Under the pieces are notes generated by a model. It saw only the letters and a list, made by a program, of their open reading frames with translations. It did not search any database and was not told where the DNA came from. The translations under genes were made by a program, and so were the position numbers. A stretch of 64,000 nucleotides of DNA from NCBI GenBank assembly GCA_963931865.1, contig OZ007511.1:11421396-11485395 (forward strand). Direction: 5' to 3'. The first letter of the stretch is position 1; each line of letters opens with the position of its first letter. The stretch comes from Axinella damicornis (Eukaryota; Porifera; Demospongiae; Axinellida; Axinellidae). Below, piece by piece: positions 54,596 through 64,000 of the stretch.

Positions 54596-54965
54596 CCATT
54601 GCATGCCTCATGTACATTACAAATTACTTAGTATTATATGTGTAGGCATGTACATGTATATCATAGTTAGCAAGAGGCAGCTTATTTTCAGGTATGCATG
54701 ATTCAAAGCAATGTTGTTAAGCATTGTACTCAGCAACTGACTATCACAATGAAAGTTTTCCATTCTCACTTGCACCTCCAGTGTCGTTGCTAAAATGCCA
54801 TATTCCACTGCCGCTCTTCTTTAATTTTCTATTGATGTTCTGTCTGCCCATTGAGAGACAACTTGAACGTGGCCTTCTCAGCAATTCTCGTGTGCAGATC
54901 GGGGTGCGCCTGTAGGTGTGGTCTATGCAGGAAGTAATGTAATATTCCAAACTCTCAGTTTAGTA

Positions 54966-55510
54966 CCGTACTCTCGCGAAAGTCCGCCCATGGGCGCTGC
55001 ATCTTACTTTCTCACCAAACAGGGGGGTGGGCGCTCTTTCGAGTGTTTCCGCATTCAACCTTGAAAGAGCGCCCACCTTTGTTTACGTACACAAGTAGCG
55101 CAATAGCAGCGATCGAGCAGCAAGCGCGCGTGAGTCAAAGCCCTCCCAGCACATCTACATCGCTGGAGTCACTAGCAACATCACCGCTCACCACGTCGTC
55201 TTCGCTGCCGCCAAGCGCTGGCTGAGGTCCAGCGTGGAGGCCGCGGGGCCGTCGTCAGCACAGGCAAGCCAGGCAACACACATGGACACGGATACACAGA
55301 CTAATAGAGACTTGCTGCAAGGAGGTTCTTACCTCAGATACGCTGGAACATCTCACCAATGCGCTCCATCGCCTGTTACACGAGGCACGAGGCTATAGCG
55401 CGAGGGTGGGCGCTCATTCGAGTAAACTTTGACCCTATATAGAAAATTGAGCCAAAAGTGGGGGGTGGGCGCTCTTTGCGGAGTGGGCGGACTTTCGCGC
55501 GAGAGTACGG
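54966..55510. mobile_element. 545-bp non-autonomous DNA transposon, TA-flanked
   Basis: Terminal repeats are CCGTACTCTCGCGAAAGTCC and its near-complement GGACTTTCGCGCGAGAGTAC-GG (one extra GC). TA flanks both ends (54964-54965 and 55511-55512). Subterminal repeats of GGTGGGCGCTCTTTCGAG occur in both orientations. The related sequence at 3720-3790 lacks it. The interior is CG-rich with a Ser/Thr-rich 60-codon frame (55043-55225) that does not resemble a transposase. A Tc1/mariner-type or similar MITE is likely. Confidence 0.85.
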
Positions 55511-56407
55511 TAGTAGTACAGGCACAGTGCATGAAGCAATTTTGACGATGACGGTGCCGTTCTTGTCCCATATTTACAGGTAGATTTTCCTGTGTGACTT
55601 GCGGGATTCACCTGTTTTCCCTGCATCAGCCATGTAGCTAGAAGCTTTGATCTTCTGTTTTGGAACTGAGGCTATAATAGCTGATGCAAGAATATTGATC
55701 CCACTAAGTCCCTTGTGGATGGATGTCACTGAGCCATTGTAGATTGGGAAATTTTCGTTTTAATTGTTTTCATAGTTGTCCTCAATAATTATGTATGATG
55801 ACTTTAAAATCACAGCAACAATGAAAGTGGCTCTTTATTCCCAGGAATGCAAGCAAGTATGCCATGCATGCTGTTCCTGTATCTCCCATGTAGGTGTTCT
55901 GGTCCAGGACATGAAGCTCCCCATGTAGAGTGGAGGCAACTCTGATCGATCTTCAACACTTCATCATCTTAATTAAGCACCAGAGCAGAGCAGAGAGCTT
56001 GATACATATGTCCAACCCGTTATTCAAAGTAAGGCCTCTCATATAATTGTAGTAACCACTGGCTAAGCTATATCTATCTGTGAGCTTGCTACATCATTGA
56101 TGATAGCTTGTAGTACATTCTCAAGACAGTTAATTAAGTCATGAGTCAACTGACAATGGTACTTATCATCCCACTGTTGTCTGCTTTGCATGCAGCTACA
56201 TCACTATAGTTTGTATTAATACATTAGATTTTTAACGTGTGTTTATGTGTCTGTCTCTCTGTGCGTGACGGAAGTGGGATGTTCGTGGGACGGGACTAGA
56301 CTAGTGACACACGACCTTTGTACTTCAATTTACTGAACCTTGAACTCCATGAAAAGTGTTCGAGAACATTGGGGCTGGGCATGGCCTGGGCTGGAATCCA
56401 GCTGGGG

Positions 56408-56553
56408 CTACAAGCGGAAGCATACAATCGGGGAGCAGCAGTTGAAGCGGACACAATTGGGGAGCAGCAGCTGAAGCGGACGCAATCGGGGAGCAACAGT
56501 TGAAGCGGACGCAGTCGGGGAGCAACAGTTGAAGCGGACGCAGTCGGGGGAAG
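56408..56553. repeat. 29-bp minisatellite, ~5 copies
   Basis: GAAGCGGACGCAGTC plus GGGGAGCAACAGTT repeats at 56444, 56473, 56502 and 56531, with a degenerate first unit. It lies in a block absent from the related 4100-4600 region. Confidence 0.9.
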
Positions 56554-56847
56554 CAGCTCTGCACAGTGAGCTGCGCTGTCTGGCGCCGGATTACTCACAG
56601 TAGGCGAATGAGGGGGGAAGTACATAGCTGAGCGAGGCTGGTGGACTATATACAGTTCACCACATACTGTCTGATGTCTGTATGAAGTATCTGTACTACG
56701 ATACTAAAATACTTGTGTGTTGTGCCTCAGTGCAGTGTGGTATAGTACTGGCCAGGATGTGCTAATTAGCTATCATGTGCAATTTGGAAGGGTGTGAAAT
56801 GAACTGATTAGGAATTAAGTACTTCAGACACAAAGGCAGTGCTTTAC

Positions 56848-57074
56848 CCCTGCTGTGTGTGCAATTGTATTCCTGGATCTCCTTTTTCCCCCTTGATTCC
56901 AGAAGGTCCGACTGATCCCTGGAGTCCGGATGGTCACTTATGTGTACGTCACATACGACCATTGTATGTGCCAGTACTGCACATATAACGGTCATATGTA
57001 TACTAGAGTAGCTCACCTGTTGTCACTGTAAACTGTCCACCAACCAGCAGCACAATCAGTCCAAGTAGCATCAT
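56848..57074 (-). pseudogene. collagen-like gene fragment: signal-peptide exon and Gly-X-Y exon
   Basis: The minus-strand exon 57074-57017 encodes MMLLGLIVLLVGGQFTVTT, a good signal peptide, and ends at ACAACAG|GTGAGC. Downstream, 56935-56848 encodes seven Gly-X-Y triplets (GLQGSVGPSGIKGEKGDPGI) and ends at CAGGG|GTAAAG, so a short-chain (spongin-like) collagen start is plausible. The triplet frame is not in phase with the signal exon through any acceptor I can find (GTGCAG|TACTGG keeps an open but non-collagen frame), and a TGA precedes the triplets. It is either a damaged 5' end or a gene with an exon I missed. No other collagen exons follow. Confidence 0.45.
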
Positions 57075-57082
57075 CACGGCTG

Positions 57083-57972
57083 TATGTGGAAGGAGATAAA
57101 TAAAAATGCATGCAAGTTTTGGTGGTCTGGTTGGTGCCTGAAGGGAAGATCTGAACTTCTTTACAAGTACACAGTGTCATGTAGATGGGAAGTGTATGTA
57201 CACATTCTAGATTGGTTTCCTGCTTCTGAGCGGCTTCCTACTTTGCTTGTTATGTAAGTGGTGTGCTAAGTGGCTTACTAGTACTAATTAGAGACCTGTG
57301 TACAGAAGAATGTAACTGCATGGTGATAAAAAAATTTCAATGCCTATATAACTCATTGCGAAGGGAGGACCACCATTATCAGGAGGGATCAGTGGTAGTC
57401 TGCAGTGTACCTATATACCTAGGTGCTTCAGTGGATTCAGCATTCTTATGTGTCCGGATGATAGCAGTGGCTATAGGATGGAAGCTTTGTACGTTAGTGT
57501 ATGACGTGGTGTATATACTCTGGAGAACGGCTGGTCCTCTTCATCTACTAGACATGTATAGTCTTATGAAACCCTGTTGGTACCATTGAAGAGTGTTTGT
57601 ATCCGCCGAAAAGATCGTATCTCTGTCCTTCTATAATTTGCTGGTGTGTTATTACCCCGCATCAGGGATAGAGTGATCGGTTTGTCTGTCGGTCCATCCA
57701 AGCGGTTTGAGCAGTGAAGGCCTTGTTGAAGGCTTATAGAAGTGTCAGAATTCAGACAATACTAGCGTCTACAGACCAGAGATCCACTGGAGAGGCTGAA
57801 AAAGTTGTGTGAATGTCGACAATTAATTTATACAACTTGACCACACCCTGTTTCTAACATTACTGCCTACAACTTACAGTATCTTATTCTGCATGCATGC
57901 TGTGAAAAAGTATCGGTAGGCCATAGCTATCTCATCGTGCATGCTGTATTAAAATGCAAATGATTAGCAGTT
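57083..57972. other. no gene recognised
   Basis: A 108-codon plus-strand frame (57263-57589) has no recognisable features. The stretch ends at the border of the right duplicate (GCAGTTAAAAAGTCGTGC). Confidence 0.45.
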
Positions 57973-58492
57973 AAAAAGTCGTGCACGGGTACGTGCTCTG
58001 CTGAGCACCTTTAGTTTTATAATTACTCCTCTTGTTGAGAAATTTATACATAAAAATAAAGCATGGTTACATAGCTAAATACGATGGTGTGTGAAAGAAT
58101 GAAAAAATGTACCATATCGCAACCAGCTAAGCTATTATATTGTTGGTTCTCAGCTCAACTAGGTTTCCACAATTGCATGAAAGACAAGCATTCTTTCTTA
58201 TCACACATGTCCGTAAGGCATCACAATCATGAAAATACCATAATTTAATCCATGAAATGATAAATGACAGATTTTGACAACTTCAGACAAACTTAACAGT
58301 CAAACCCCAACCCCACCCCCCATGCTCCCACCCCAACCCCATCCCCCCATGCTCACACCCCAGCCTCACCCCCCATGCCCCCACCCCTCCTCTGGTAAGC
58401 CCTCTACCATTGGCGCTCCCTCTGTTGATGCCCTTGTAGTTGACTGCGATTGCTATTCGAGAATGGTCCGCACCGTCTGGCATTATGCCCAG

Positions 58493-61188
58493 AGTCCATG
58501 CCGCTTGGGAATAAGTTTGACAAAGCGCTTGGCGTCTGGGAACGAGACCGCGTTGTTGCTATCTATTCTGTGACAGTAGGGCTTCAGACCACCTGGTCGA
58601 GCGTAAGTGAAGAGAGAGAGAGGGAATGTCTGAAAGAAAGAAGGCAGGGAGAAAGATGTCAGCTGTCCTATAATCTATAATCTCTGCAGGCTTATTAATG
58701 AACCCCTTAAGCATATATTATGCTTACGGAGTTCATTGAAAGAAGCCTGCAGCGATAGAGCCACCATGGTCATGCTATAGCCAGCTAGTTATGAATCTAG
58801 TCAGCATTGTGACCTGTGTAGTGTGGAAATGGGCATCGTATATTGAAAGTGTAAGTGGGCCTCTGTACACATTCAACTAAGAAGAGCAGAGACGTTCAGG
58901 GCGAGTTGGTTATGCTGTGGCAGATGTCAAGAAATGAACTATTGTGCAGTACATATCCATGGAGTATGTGCATGATTTAAAGTCTTAGGTGGTGGAATTA
59001 TTGTTGAATCCCGGCCCTTGCTGCAGTGAGAAGGGTCTGAGTATATAATTTATATGCAGACTTGCTTGTCCTCGTAAAGTGTGTTTACTCATTCCCCTAC
59101 AGTTGTACATGATGTTGCACTACTTCAGTGAGGTGACATCTTCAGACCAGGCGAACCTACACTCTGGGCTACAGCAGGTAAATGCTACATATGTGCGTGA
59201 ATATATTGGACACGCATGAGTGTGCAGTGGCTAAGAACAGGATTGAACTATGGGCTCTCAGGTTAGCTTGCAGTTGGCACAGGAAAAACTGCCTGTAGAT
59301 ACGGTGTCATAGGGAATCTGGCACCCCCGAGAATTGGCACCCCCATGCCAAATTCCCTAGGGATATTGGTAATTTGGTACCCCCTCAGGGATTTTGGCAC
59401 CCCCCATGCAACAGGGAATATGGCACCCTCACGCATTATTCCCTAGGGAATATGACACCCCATGCAAATTTTTCATGGTGTCAAGTAGACATACTGATGT
59501 ATAGTAGTAGGCTAGAAATTATTGTTAAACTTTACTGGTTGGCACCCTCTTGTCAAGGGGGTGTCATATTCCCTAGGGAATATGGCACCCCATGCAAATT
59601 TTTCATCGGTGTCAAGTAGACATACTGATGTATTGCAAGAAATTATGTTAAACTTTACTGGTTGGCACCCTGGGTGTCATATTCCCTAGGGAATATGACA
59701 CCCGTGTGAACTTTTCAAGTACTAGACAAATGGGGTGTCACATTCCCTAAGGAATATGGCACCCCATGCAAATTTCCATCAACTGATTTATTAGAAATTA
59801 CTATTGAAAAATCAGTATGCAGATATTATAGTCTATTTATTACACAATGGAATAAAGTATATAAGTGTAGGACGCCATCAACAAGCTGAAACTTTGTTCG
59901 TTTCCAAATGACAACTTTCTCAACCTTCGTCGCTGTTTCGGGGTATCTTCCGCTGGCTAAATAGTCTTGCACTCATCGTAGACCTTGATCTCATCCAAAC
60001 CGTCCGTCGTTCCAAGTGAATTCCATCTCCGCCATCCTCTGTTATTGTGCATTGCAAGCTTCTTTAAATACATTTTCCATGACTGACATCTTCTGATAAG
60101 GTCACTATAGGTTCAGCAATGCCTAGCTTTGATTTGCTGGTATACGTTCAGCTGTACCGTAACGGGATGCCAAATTCCCCAAGGGGTGCACCGCGGGGTG
60201 CCAAATTCCCTCAGTGTATTTTGCTTGGGGGCTCCAATTTCCCTAGGGTATTTAGCATGGGGGTGCCATAAATCGGGGGTGCCAAATTCCCCATGACAAC
60301 GGGACTGGGCGGCCACCGAAAACATCCATGTCAACATTGTCTGCCCGTTGAGAGACAATTTGAACGTCCATATTTGGCCTTCTCAGCAATTCTCCGGTGT
60401 AGAGGTGTGCCCTTAGGTGTGGTCTATGCAGGAATATTCCAAAAGTGAAGTAGTCTCACTACGGACTCGATTGGGCGATCGATCAGATGGTGAGATCGTG
60501 GAGCAACTTTGACGATGACGGTGCCGTTTTTGCCCGCATTTACAGGTAGGTTTTCCTGTGCGGCATGCGGGGTTCCAATTTACTGTTTGTGCTGCATCAG
60601 CCATGTAGCGTTGATACTTCTGTTTTGGAAGTGAGGCTAAAGCTGGTGCAAGAGGATTTTAAGTTATTCGGACCTTAGTCCCTTGTGAATACCATTGAAC
60701 CACGAGGTTATAGTAGATTGGAAATTTTTCATTTCTAACGCAACAATGCGTATGATGACTTTTCAATGGGTAATAACAGCAACAAAGTGGCTCTTCATTC
60801 CCAAGAATGCAAGCAAGTATGCAATGCATACTGTTCCTGTATCTCCCATGTAGGTGTTCTGGTCCAGGACATGAAGCTACCAGTGAAAGTGGAGGCAGCT
60901 CTGGATCTTTAACACCTCATCATCTTGAGCACTGGAGCAGAGCAGAGAGCTTGACGCAGGCATATATGCCCAGCCCATCCGATGATTCAAGGTATAACTA
61001 TGTGTGAGCTTGCTAAGTCATTGACGTTTTGGCATTATCTATGGTTGGTAGACTGTACAGTTCGGTCTGATATCTGTATGACTTCACACATTTTAATGAA
61101 GTTTTAATCACTACAGATACTAAATTGATATTTATTCAGGGAGTATGTACCTCATGCACACGCTGTGTGTTGCGCCTCAGCACAGTGA
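58493..61188 (+). CDS. candidate multi-exon gene of unknown function (right copy)
   Basis: The same four candidate exons as the left copy: A 58493-58602, B 59103-59177, C 60854-60991 and D 61140-61188. All splice borders and open frames are retained, with one changed residue noted in C's surroundings (CATACTG for CATGCTG before the acceptor). Retention of borders in both copies is expected for so recent a duplication and is not independent support. Confidence 0.35.
58684..58752. repeat. hairpin-forming inverted repeat, right copy
   Basis: Identical to 1983-2051. Confidence 0.75.
59305..60295. repeat. GGCACCC motif arrays around an integrase-like relic, right copy
   Basis: Motif arrays at 59305-59770 and 60163-60295 enclose the minus-strand integrase-like relic (59871-60080), as in the left copy at 2605-3595. 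Confidence 0.65.
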
Positions 61189-61598
61189 AGTATAGTACTG
61201 GTCATGGTGTGCTATTCAGCTATCATGTGCAAATTCGAAGGGAGTGGAGCCAATGAACTGATGATAGGAAGTGCTTCAAGTCGCAAGGCAATGATGATGG
61301 ACTTGTTGTCTGGGTAGGAGTCATCGCAATGATTGTTCCCATTGGAACGTAATACACAGCACATGGCGCATTGTGTCATTGGCATTGTCTGGACTAGCTG
61401 CCAGTCTTGTACTCTGCACTACAGAAAAATCCTTAATCAGTTTGCCTCACCACCCAAACGGCTGTACTAGGTAGCTACACCAGCTCTTCATGAATTGTGT
61501 TCCAGAAGTGTAGGTGCTAATTATGTTTATCAACAGTAAACTACATGTAGACAGTTTACCAATGTGATGTATTGGTGAAAGTTGGCTCTGAACAATAT

Positions 61599-61601
61599 CA
61601 C

Positions 61602-61632
<31 letters not shown>

Positions 61633-61640
61633 ACACACAC
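61599..61640. repeat. poly-C plus (CA)n microsatellite, right copy
   Basis: Same tract as 4890-4934, differing by about one repeat. Confidence 0.9.
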
Positions 61641-62494
61641 TTACTAAGTCTCCCTATCAATTATCAGCCCATCATATTATCAATGTCCTGCTGTGAAATT
61701 ATTATGCATGGCTATGAATATAATTATGTCAGCAGCTGCATCTAACTATAAGAAGTTGATTGTGCTTCTTCGTGAACTCTTTGAGAAATTGCTCGGCTAT
61801 GGAAGCACACTGAATACTTTGGTCAACTTTTTTTAGACTTGTTTCGGTATAACAGTAGTTAGTCTGAGTATAAGTATATAAGGGTAGTGCACAAAGATTG
61901 TAATGAAGCAAAGTGAAAAACTTTATTTTGAGAGCCGATATTGCACTGCTGCAATTGTAGAGAACCGTGGTTTGTATCTGTAGTAAAAACTGCACCATTT
62001 ACGCATATTTGGCCATAATTATAGACAACAAGTTTCTTTCACCCTGAGGCCCCTTTCTAAATATTTTCCATGTCCAATATGTGTATGAGTAGATTAGTAT
62101 TATATCCTCACAGCACAGCCGGGAAGTGACATAGAAAAATGTTCTCAAAAGTTCGATAGTCAATTCCATTTTCCATTCCATGCACTGTTCCAGTCCAGCA
62201 ATTAGAGACACCCTTTTAGTAGTTAGCTATGCCCTTTTGACTTCTAGCTAATCAAATTCTAACAACAGTGGATTTGTCTCTTTCCTTTCTGTGTTAACCA
62301 GAACTATAAACCCCTTTTAGTTAGGCCATTTCCACTTTACAAAATACTATTATCGAATGAGCACAACTGTTATCATAAACTTTTACAAAATGCAGAACCA
62401 ACTGCAACTGTTAAAGCTAAGACTCTTATAGTCATACTAAAACAACACTTAGTCTTGACCGTCATCCGAATTCCTGGAGGCTGTACGTAAATGA

Positions 62495-62797
62495 CTACTT
62501 GCTGTCCAGGCGAACCGAGGAAAGAGTATCATCCCCCAAGGTGTCAAGGCTCTCGTACCCGTATTTGCCGAGTCCTAATGGCTTGCCTTTGTAGCAGTGA
62601 TCTTGGAAACATGTCCACTTCCCTTTCTTTACGATGACTGAGGAGGCCTGGTCATTGAAACCTTTCGTTGCAAAATTTGAGCAACTGCCAGTGAGTACGA
62701 GAGTTGGGCCTTGAAAGTTTTTATCCCTGTAGAAGAAGATAGCTGGAGCAACTGGATCCTGAAAGGGGACAGTATTCTTAGCTTGCCCACAAGACAT
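62495..62797 (-). CDS. beta/gamma-crystallin domain protein, copy 6
   Basis: 100 residues, identical to copy 1 except GDDTLSS for GDNTLSS in the second calcium clamp (both forms satisfy the N/D-N/D-x-x-S/T-S rule). The first key is FYRDKNFQG and the first clamp NDQASS. The leader intron ends CTACAG|GTCAAGAG before the ATG. The TATA box is at 63636-63645. Confidence 0.85.
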   Translation of the reverse strand: MSCGQAKNTVPFQDPVAPAIFFYRDKNFQGPTLVLTGSCSNFATKGFNDQASSVIVKKGKWTCFQDHCYKGKPLGLGKYGYESLDTLGDDTLSSVRLDSK

Positions 62798-63635
62798 TTT
62801 GTACTCTTGACCTGTAGATTATGCATAAAAAGAAACCAATAGTTACACAACACTTATGGCAGGCAGTATATAATCCAGAGACAAAGCTCCATAGCAATGT
62901 GCTGCCGCAATAGCAAGCGGACTGTAAACGGAAGCAAACAGAGTATACCAAATCCCAGCGTAAATAGCAAATGAAATTTGAAGTACAAGCCTAAGACCCA
63001 GGCATTGATAAATGCCTATCAGTTAATGTGACTCGCTTTCATCTTCCAATTCAGGTAACTATTCAGCATGCAGTCAAAATAGCACCATATTTGTAGTGGA
63101 ATACTGTGCAGTGGAACTTTGCGGATGAAAAGTTGTGCAAAAAGACACAGAAATAGCTCCGTAACACGCTCATGCTTCTAATTCGCAGACCTCCTGTGTG
63201 GTGATCTGGGTTACCGCAAATCTGCAAAAGTTTCTCCAACAAAATCTGCTTTCGTGAAAGTTTTCTCCAGCAAAAGAAACTCTCTGTATACTGTGAGATA
63301 CTCATACTACTCATGCTTTTAGGCGTCTAACTGACGATTGGAACGAATGATTATAGTCCTCGCACTTAAACTGGTAGTGGCGTCTAATCACTCCAATAAA
63401 CTAGAATTGTGATAATAGAAAGTATGTTTACTTTGCTCAACGTGTGAAGAAACTTGAAACAGCAGCTTGATTGCAGCGGCGGCAAATCTGCATGGTAGAA
63501 AATGGAGCAGTCAACATAAACACACACATAATATATAGCCATATATATAATTATGGCACTCTAAATTGGAGCTATATAAGGCTCTGTAGCATTACCTTTC
63601 AGCCAGAAAGTGACACTGGTCTTTCAGTTCAGCCT

Positions 63636-63645
63636 CTTATAAGCC
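63636..63645 (-). promoter_or_regulatory. TATA box of crystallin copy 6
   Basis: GGCTTATAAG on the minus strand, with leader exon and GAAAG|GTAATG donor downstream, as at 6890-6939. Confidence 0.5.
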
Positions 63646-63739
63646 AGTTCTACTAGGATCCAATGATGTCATTTAAGAAGCCATACAAATTTGGCATTTG
63701 TTAGGCCTTTTATGTGGCAAAGGAACCTCAAAAAACTTC

Positions 63740-64000
63740 CTAGCACAATTTCGTGGTTCAGGCACTGTAAGGGTCTTCCTATTCACCAGTTGTACTCATG
63801 GCAGCTACCGGTAGCTGAGGAGCTTGTAACTTCCTAGCTAGTAAACATTGTGGTTCAGGCTCTATAAGAGTCTCCCTATTCACCAGTTGTACTCATGGCA
63901 GCTACCGGAAGCTGAGGAGCTTGTAACTTCCCAGATTGTGGTTCAGGCACTATAAGGGCCGGTCTCCCTATTCACCAGTTGTAGTCATGACTGCTATCAG
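63740..64000. repeat. minisatellite of the 100-bp family, cut by the window end
   Basis: Continues the match to 7035-7290, including GGCAGCTACCGGTAGCTGAG and GGCCGGTCTCCCTATTC. Confidence 0.9.

Larger units (their letters stand above)
54840..56830. repeat. diverged copy of 3610-4600, with insertions
   Basis: GGTGTGGTCTATGCAGGAA, TTGACGATGACGGTGCCGTT, CTCCCATGTAGGTGTTCTGG and GTGCTAATTAGCTATCATGT follow the same order as 3715-4520. The transposon at 54966-55510 and a block at 56100-56640 are extra. The copy of candidate exon C (from 55891) has a stop and frameshifts. Confidence 0.75.
57973..64000. repeat. right copy of the ~6-kb direct segmental duplication
   Basis: Collinear with 1281-7290 and still matching at the last base of the window, so the true length is unknown. 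Differences are sparse: GAATGGTCC is added near 58462, AGCTGAAAC replaces AGCAGAAAC near 59885, and small indels occur in repeats. Confidence 0.95.

Noticed and set aside
57263..57589. 108-codon plus-strand frame
   Set aside because: No signal, domain or splice context, and it is adjacent to unrelated repeats.

Overview
The window is eukaryotic and animal-like. Short coding exons have GT/AG borders, one small gene family has TATA boxes and a leader intron, and DNA-transposon relics and minisatellites are abundant. The gene content is single-domain calcium-type beta/gamma-crystallins, TKL/RIPK-like kinases with a coiled coil and the end of a Neuralized (NHR) domain, and an unfamiliar family of intronless multi-pass membrane proteins. 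This best fits a marine sponge (demosponge). That assignment is an inference from gene families, not a database match.

Layout. 1-1280: GC/CpG-richer sequence with a decayed collagen-like stretch. 1281-7290: left copy of a roughly 6-kb segment whose near-identical direct repeat is 57973-64000, an offset of about 56.7 kb. It holds candidate exons of an unknown gene, an integrase-like relic inside palindromic repeats, and crystallin copy 1. 7035-33000: a crystallin array on the minus strand (exons at 17277, 17982, 22250 and 26548, plus 5789 and 62495 in the flanking duplicates). Each unit is separated by a CTAGCTAG-rich minisatellite and by dispersed R repeats of 1-3 kb. 33000-34700: mobile-element relics and unassigned sequence. 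34700-54600: a tandem array with a unit of about 8.1 kb, in the order membrane gene (type 3), kinase (minus), truncated membrane gene, membrane gene (type 2), kinase (minus), truncated membrane gene, membrane gene (type 3). 54600-57972: a diverged copy of 3610-4600 interrupted by a 545-bp transposon, a 29-bp minisatellite, and a collagen-like exon pair.

How it works together. The crystallins appear to share one gene plan: TATA box, short non-coding leader exon, intron of about 0.8 kb, one coding exon with two calcium clamps. The kinase and membrane genes travel as a block and show active birth and death. There are frameshifts, an internal deletion at a CCTG microhomology, a chimeric 3' end, an out-of-frame exon fusion, and a kinase domain that looks homogenised between copies. 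Only the membrane gene at 45008-46546 is fully intact. Because many repeats are about 99% identical by eye, uncollapsed haplotypes or assembly duplication must be considered beside true tandem duplication.
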